This document shows, piece after piece, positions 14,670 to 18,468 of a DNA stretch of 18,468 bases (position 1 is its first letter; each line of letters begins with the position of its first letter). Origin of the DNA: CAYQQU01 sp964419545 (GTDB taxonomy: Bacteria; Bacteroidota; Bacteroidia; Chitinophagales; Saprospiraceae). The position numbers and the translations under genes are program-made. The stretch covers positions 1 through 18,468 of the forward strand of contig CAYQQU010000094.1 in NCBI GenBank assembly GCA_964419545.1, given 5' to 3'. The notes under the pieces are model-generated. The model saw nothing but the letters and a program-made list of their open reading frames with translations. It made no database searches and was not told the DNA's origin.

Positions 14670-17537
14670 ATGAAGCAACGCATTATCATAAAATCAAATA
14701 TCCTATTCTTTTTAGGGTTTGTATTGCTCCTCAGCAATTGTAGCAGAGATCTTTCTGATGACGCCGTACCAGCTACGTTCCCAAAAAATGGCGAAGTATA
14801 CATCGACGGATTCAGCCCTGGATTGGAGTATCTGCCATTTGGAGATTCCTATTTTGCCGCTTTTTCTGTAGATGATGAAACCGTGTACGACGGGGAATCC
14901 GCGATGCGATTTGACGTCCCTAACGTAGGGAATCCGGAAGGCGCATACGCCGGGGCCATTTTTCCGGATTACGGCGGACGTGACCTCTCTGGTTTCGATG
15001 CCCTTACCTTTTGGGCAAAAGCAACCCAAAAGGGAACCATCAATGAGATCGGTTTCGGACAAGACTTCAGAGAAAATACCTATCAGGTTACCCTCAATAA
15101 CCTGGAGTTAACCACCTACTGGCGACAGTATACCATTGCCATTCCCGACCCTTCTAAACTGACCCGCGAATTCGGCTTGTTTTGGTACGCCGAAGGCCCT
15201 GAAAATGACGAGGGGTATAGCTTTTGGGTTGATGAATTGCGATTTGAAAAAACAGGAACGGTAGCACAACCGAGACCTTCAATTTTTGGTGGCCAGGATG
15301 CCCCCATTCAACTTTTCAACGGTGTAACTACTCCTGTTTCTGGTTTGAGGCAAACCGTTAATTTAGGAGATGGCCAGGACCAAACCATTTCTGTTGCTCC
15401 GGCCTACTTCGAGTTTTCAACTTCTGATCCCAGCGTAGCGACCGTTGATGAACGAGGCATGATCACCGCAGTAGGTCAGGGGGAGGCGGTTATCACTGCC
15501 ACCTTAGCTGGTGTGGAAGCGCAAGGTTCCGGAAGAGTAACGGTCATCGGTGATTTTATTACCGCTCCAACCCCTACCCGGGATCCCGCTGAGGTGATTT
15601 CTATCTTTTCCGATGCTTATACCAATCAGCCGGTGGATTATTATAACGGTTATTGGGCGCCCTTTCAAACGACCGTAGGCCAGGATGATATCAATATTGG
15701 CGGCGATAATATCATTGCCTACTCCGAGTTGAATTTTGTAGGTATCCAATTTTTGGAGAATGCGCCGACGATCAATGCGTCTTCCATGACGCATCTGCAC
15801 ATTGACGTTCAGCCCAGAGAAGAGGTAGGGCCAGAAGACTATTTAATCATCAGGATTGCCGATGTTGGTCCGGATAATGAATTTGGCACCGACGATGACT
15901 CTTCCGGCGAAATTAGGCTTGACGGTTCCCAGTTAGTAAATGGTGAATGGTACAGCCTCGATGTTTCATTTTCAGAATTGACAGGCCTGATCGGCCGATC
16001 CAATTTAGCACAGATCGTGTTTGTTTCCGATGCGACCATATCCAGTATCTACGTGGATAATATCTATTTCTATAATGATGGAGGTTCCGGCTCAATGGGG
16101 CCGACGGTTGCCGCGCCAACGCCAACGCAAAGCGCAGCCGATGTCATCTCAGTTTTCAGCGACGCCTATACCGATGTCGATAGAAACCTCAACCCCGACT
16201 GGGGACAGGCAACCGTCGTCACCGAAGTGGATATTGCCGGCAATAACACCCTGCGCTACGCGGGCTTGAACTTTCAGGGCCTCGAACTGAACAGTCCGCT
16301 GGATGTTACCGGCATGGACTTCCTGCACATTGATTTCTGGACCGACAATTCTACGGCCCTGAATTCATTCCTGATTAGTTCCGGACCGGTAGAGACCGCC
16401 TATGCATTAAATGTCCCCACCTCCGGCTGGGCCAGTGTAGATATTCCTTTGGGTGATTTTTCACCAGTGGACCTGGCAGACATCATTCAGTTTAAGTTTG
16501 ACGGCAATGGCGATATCTATCTGGACAATATTTATTTCTACACCGATGGCGGAGGTGGTGGTGACGAGCCCACCGTGCCTGCACCCACCCCCACGGTAGA
16601 CGAGATGAACGTAATCTCCATCTTCAGCGACGCCTATACCGATGTCGATAGAGACCTTAATCCCGACTGGGGACAGGAGACCGCAGTTTCCGAAGTGGAT
16701 GTTGCCGGCAATAACACCCTGCTTTACTCGGGCTTGAACTTCCAAGGCCTTCAACTGGTCAACCCCCAGAATGTAACCGGAATGGAATTCCTCCATATTG
16801 ACTACTGGACCGCCAATTCGGCGGCGCTGAACGCCTTCCTCATCAGTTCCGGGCCAGTCGAGACCGCCTATGCTCTAAGTGTACCGACCTCCGGCTGGGC
16901 CAGTGTCGATATTCCGCTTTCTGATTTTGCCCCGGTTGACCTCGCTGATGTCATCCAGCTCAAATTTGAAGGCAATGGCGATATTTATCTGGACAATATT
17001 TATTTCTACACCAATGGCGGAGGTGGTGGTGACGAACCCACTACCGCTGCACCGACGCCGACACAGGATGCGGCTAACGTCATTTCTATGTTTAGCAATG
17101 CCTACACCAATGTCGGAATTGATACTTGGAGAACAGATTGGTCGGTGGCAACTTTGGAGGACATTCAAATTCAGGGAGATGATACCAAAAAATATACTGA
17201 ACTTGATTTCGTCGGAGTGGAAACAACCGGCGCTAATTTGATTGATGCTTCTTCCATGACCCATTTCCATGTAGATATTTGGACGCCAAACATGACCACT
17301 TTTAGAATCAAACTAGTTGACTTCGGCGTGGATGGAGTCTTCGATGGTGGTGATGACAGTGAGCATGAACTGATATTCGAAAATCCAGCTCAGGGACAAT
17401 GGATTTCCTATGATATTCCACTCTCGGATTTCGCAGGATTGACCAGCTCTGCGAGTATGGCGCAGCTCATCTTTTCCGGGCTGCCTGCCGGCGGTGGAAC
17501 GCTCTACGTGGACAATGTTTATTTCTACCAACAATAA
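14670..17537 (+). CDS. Surface lipoprotein with four laminarinase-associated repeat modules, probable beta-glucan-binding protein
   Basis: ATG 14670 is preferred over GTG 14652 because it gives a proper lipoprotein signal (MKQRIIIKSN, then LSNC with lipid cysteine C24). That makes 955 residues starting 26 bases after the upstream stop. After C24 come SRDLSDD (acidic, like a surface-export signal), a jelly-roll-like module (about 35-205, ending FWVDELRFE), and a Big_2-type Ig-like module (about 225-293, STSDPSVATVD and GEAVITATL). Four modules follow, starting at 299, 482, 638 and 794. Each opens APTPT, has VISxFSxAYT, a HIDxWT-type strand, and ends YLDNIYFY or similar. Such modules accompany GH16 laminarinases in Bacteroidota. 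Modules 1 and 4 carry a D-x-G-x-D loop with DD, a possible calcium site; modules 2 and 3 lack it. No catalytic domain was seen, so glycan capture for the flanking enzymes is inferred. Confidence 0.85.
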   Translation: MKQRIIIKSNILFFLGFVLLLSNCSRDLSDDAVPATFPKNGEVYIDGFSPGLEYLPFGDSYFAAFSVDDETVYDGESAMRFDVPNVGNPEGAYAGAIFPDYGGRDLSGFDALTFWAKATQKGTINEIGFGQDFRENTYQVTLNNLELTTYWRQYTIAIPDPSKLTREFGLFWYAEGPENDEGYSFWVDELRFEKTGTVAQPRPSIFGGQDAPIQLFNGVTTPVSGLRQTVNLGDGQDQTISVAPAYFEFSTSDPSVATVDERGMITAVGQGEAVITATLAGVEAQGSGRVTVIGDFITAPTPTRDPAEVISIFSDAYTNQPVDYYNGYWAPFQTTVGQDDINIGGDNIIAYSELNFVGIQFLENAPTINASSMTHLHIDVQPREEVGPEDYLIIRIADVGPDNEFGTDDDSSGEIRLDGSQLVNGEWYSLDVSFSELTGLIGRSNLAQIVFVSDATISSIYVDNIYFYNDGGSGSMGPTVAAPTPTQSAADVISVFSDAYTDVDRNLNPDWGQATVVTEVDIAGNNTLRYAGLNFQGLELNSPLDVTGMDFLHIDFWTDNSTALNSFLISSGPVETAYALNVPTSGWASVDIPLGDFSPVDLADIIQFKFDGNGDIYLDNIYFYTDGGGGGDEPTVPAPTPTVDEMNVISIFSDAYTDVDRDLNPDWGQETAVSEVDVAGNNTLLYSGLNFQGLQLVNPQNVTGMEFLHIDYWTANSAALNAFLISSGPVETAYALSVPTSGWASVDIPLSDFAPVDLADVIQLKFEGNGDIYLDNIYFYTNGGGGGDEPTTAAPTPTQDAANVISMFSNAYTNVGIDTWRTDWSVATLEDIQIQGDDTKKYTELDFVGVETTGANLIDASSMTHFHVDIWTPNMTTFRIKLVDFGVDGVFDGGDDSEHELIFENPAQGQWISYDIPLSDFAGLTSSASMAQLIFSGLPAGGGTLYVDNVYFYQQ
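16113..17048 (+). repeat. Tandem duplication of a 468-base module (modules 2 and 3)
   Basis: Two units of exactly 468 bases (16113-16580 and 16581-17048) encode 156 residues each. By hand count they differ at about 32 of 156 residues, so they are about 80 percent identical. The match includes the Gly-rich linker (GGGGGDEP), and several DNA stretches of more than 15 bases are identical. Modules 1 (from 15564) and 4 (from 17049) are more diverged and share a different loop type. Confidence 0.9.
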
Positions 17538-17564
17538 TTTTTTGAATAAAACTCAATTAATAAA

Positions 17565-18419
17565 ATGCGAACACCATATTTTTTAAAAACATATGCCTAC
17601 CCGGCAAGCACTATTATTTTATCAATGGCCTTGCTGCTGTGTATCAGCTGTGAAACAGATGAGACGCAAACGGTAACCACGCTCACCAACCTCACGTTTG
17701 AGGATAACTTTGATACGGATGGCGCCATTGATGAAACGCACTGGAATTATGAGCTGGGAGACGGCGCCGATAATGGCCTGCCTCCCGGTTGGGGAAATAA
17801 TGAATTGCAGTATTATACGGATCGTCCCGAAAATATTAAAGTCGAAGACGGCATGCTGCATATCACTGCACTTCAGGAATCTTTTCAGGGTGCTGCTTAC
17901 ACCTCTGCCCGGATAACCACCAAGGGTAAAGTGGAACAACAGTACGGACGCTTTGAAGCACGCATGCAATTGCCCTGGGGGCAAGGCCTCTGGCCGGCAT
18001 TCTGGTTGCTGGGAAGTAATATTGATGAAGTGAGCTGGCCGCAATGCGGCGAAATAGATATTATGGAATACCGCGGACAAGATCCTTCCACGCTCATCGG
18101 AACGGTGCACGGACCGGGGTATTCTGCGGGAGAGGCAGTGAGTAAAGAGTACGTTTTACCCAATGATCGATTTGATACGGGTTTCCACATATTCGGCATT
18201 GAGTGGGGGCCGGAATATATCAATTTTTACGTAGATGATGTGTTGTACAGTCAGATAACCCCTGAAGACGTTGACGGCGAATGGGTGTTTGATCAGCCGT
18301 TTTATATTATTTTAAATGTCGCAGTGGGCGGAGATTTTGTCGGGCCGGTAGGCGCCAATACCGTCTTTCCACAAACGATGCTGGTGGACTATGTGCGGGT
18401 GTACAGCGGGTCTAATTAA
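17565..18419 (+). CDS. GH16 laminarinase-type endo-beta-glucanase lipoprotein
   Basis: 284 residues, close to a single-domain GH16. The N-terminus is a lipoprotein signal ending LLLCISC, with probable lipid cysteine C29. The -3 residue is Cys rather than the usual Leu, and ETDE follows, which fits Bacteroidota surface export. The catalytic domain covers about 40-282: FEDNFD, WNYELGDG, WGNNELQYYT, SARITTKGK, GRFEARMQLPWGQGLWPAFWLLG, then GEIDIMEYRG with nucleophile E163, D165 and acid/base E168, and a final VDYVRVY strand. This pattern matches the bacterial endo-beta-1,3-glucanase branch (GH16_3), which cleaves laminarin-like glucans with retention. It starts 27 bases after the lipoprotein gene and is the last gene seen in the operon. 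Confidence 0.93.
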   Translation: MRTPYFLKTYAYPASTIILSMALLLCISCETDETQTVTTLTNLTFEDNFDTDGAIDETHWNYELGDGADNGLPPGWGNNELQYYTDRPENIKVEDGMLHITALQESFQGAAYTSARITTKGKVEQQYGRFEARMQLPWGQGLWPAFWLLGSNIDEVSWPQCGEIDIMEYRGQDPSTLIGTVHGPGYSAGEAVSKEYVLPNDRFDTGFHIFGIEWGPEYINFYVDDVLYSQITPEDVDGEWVFDQPFYIILNVAVGGDFVGPVGANTVFPQTMLVDYVRVYSGSN

Positions 18420-18468
18420 GAGCTTGTTTGGAGGTAGTCATTTTGGCTGCAAAACCCAGCTTTTGGAA
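18420..18468. other. Short tail after the GH16 gene
   Basis: These 49 bases hold no recognisable gene and no strong terminator. An imperfect complement between TTTTGGCTG and CAGCTTTTGG is too weak to call. Confidence 0.5.

Overview
The window looks like a carbohydrate-degradation region from a Bacteroidota genome, most likely a marine or wastewater Saprospiraceae-type organism. The evidence is HYR-rich giant secreted proteins of the Saprospiraceae style, Bacteroidota-type surface lipoproteins with acidic residues after the lipid cysteine, TAnnTTTG-type promoter boxes, and no clear Shine-Dalgarno sequences. No rRNA, tRNA, CRISPR array, transposase or integrase was seen. Functions come from reading motifs by eye; no database search was run.

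Left block (1-6869, minus strand): a secreted GH172 (DUF2961) glycosidase is followed after 32 bases by a sulfatase. The sulfatase frame does not stop. It stays open for at least 1790 codons to the left edge of the window and passes into a long stalk of HYR modules, with a lamin-tail-like and a P-domain-like module embedded. The join between the sulfatase and the stalk falls in the middle of a domain on both sides. The sulfatase keeps only the first part of a C-terminal domain that its GH172 partner carries complete, so this is either a recombinant gene or an assembly junction. The pair probably removes sulfate and furanosyl groups from an extracellular glycan.

Middle (6870-10831): a 518-base divergent spacer holds a near-perfect 21-base inverted repeat and a good promoter candidate. 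It precedes an 1147-residue protein without a signal peptide, read as an uncharacterised six-hairpin-type carbohydrate enzyme, perhaps distantly like the inverting phosphorylases. A 671-base spacer with no convincing gene follows.

Right block (11503-18419, plus strand, lower GC by eye): a compact three-gene operon encodes (i) a clan-A TIM-barrel glycosidase fused to what looks like an outer-membrane beta-barrel, (ii) a surface lipoprotein made of glycan-binding-type modules, including a tandem duplication, and (iii) a GH16 laminarinase-type lipoprotein. Together these suggest a beta-1,3-glucan (laminarin) capture and hydrolysis system. No SusC/SusD pair and no regulator lies in the window. 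The GH-barrel fusion is the best candidate for something undescribed; the 1147-residue protein and the sulfatase stalk come next.
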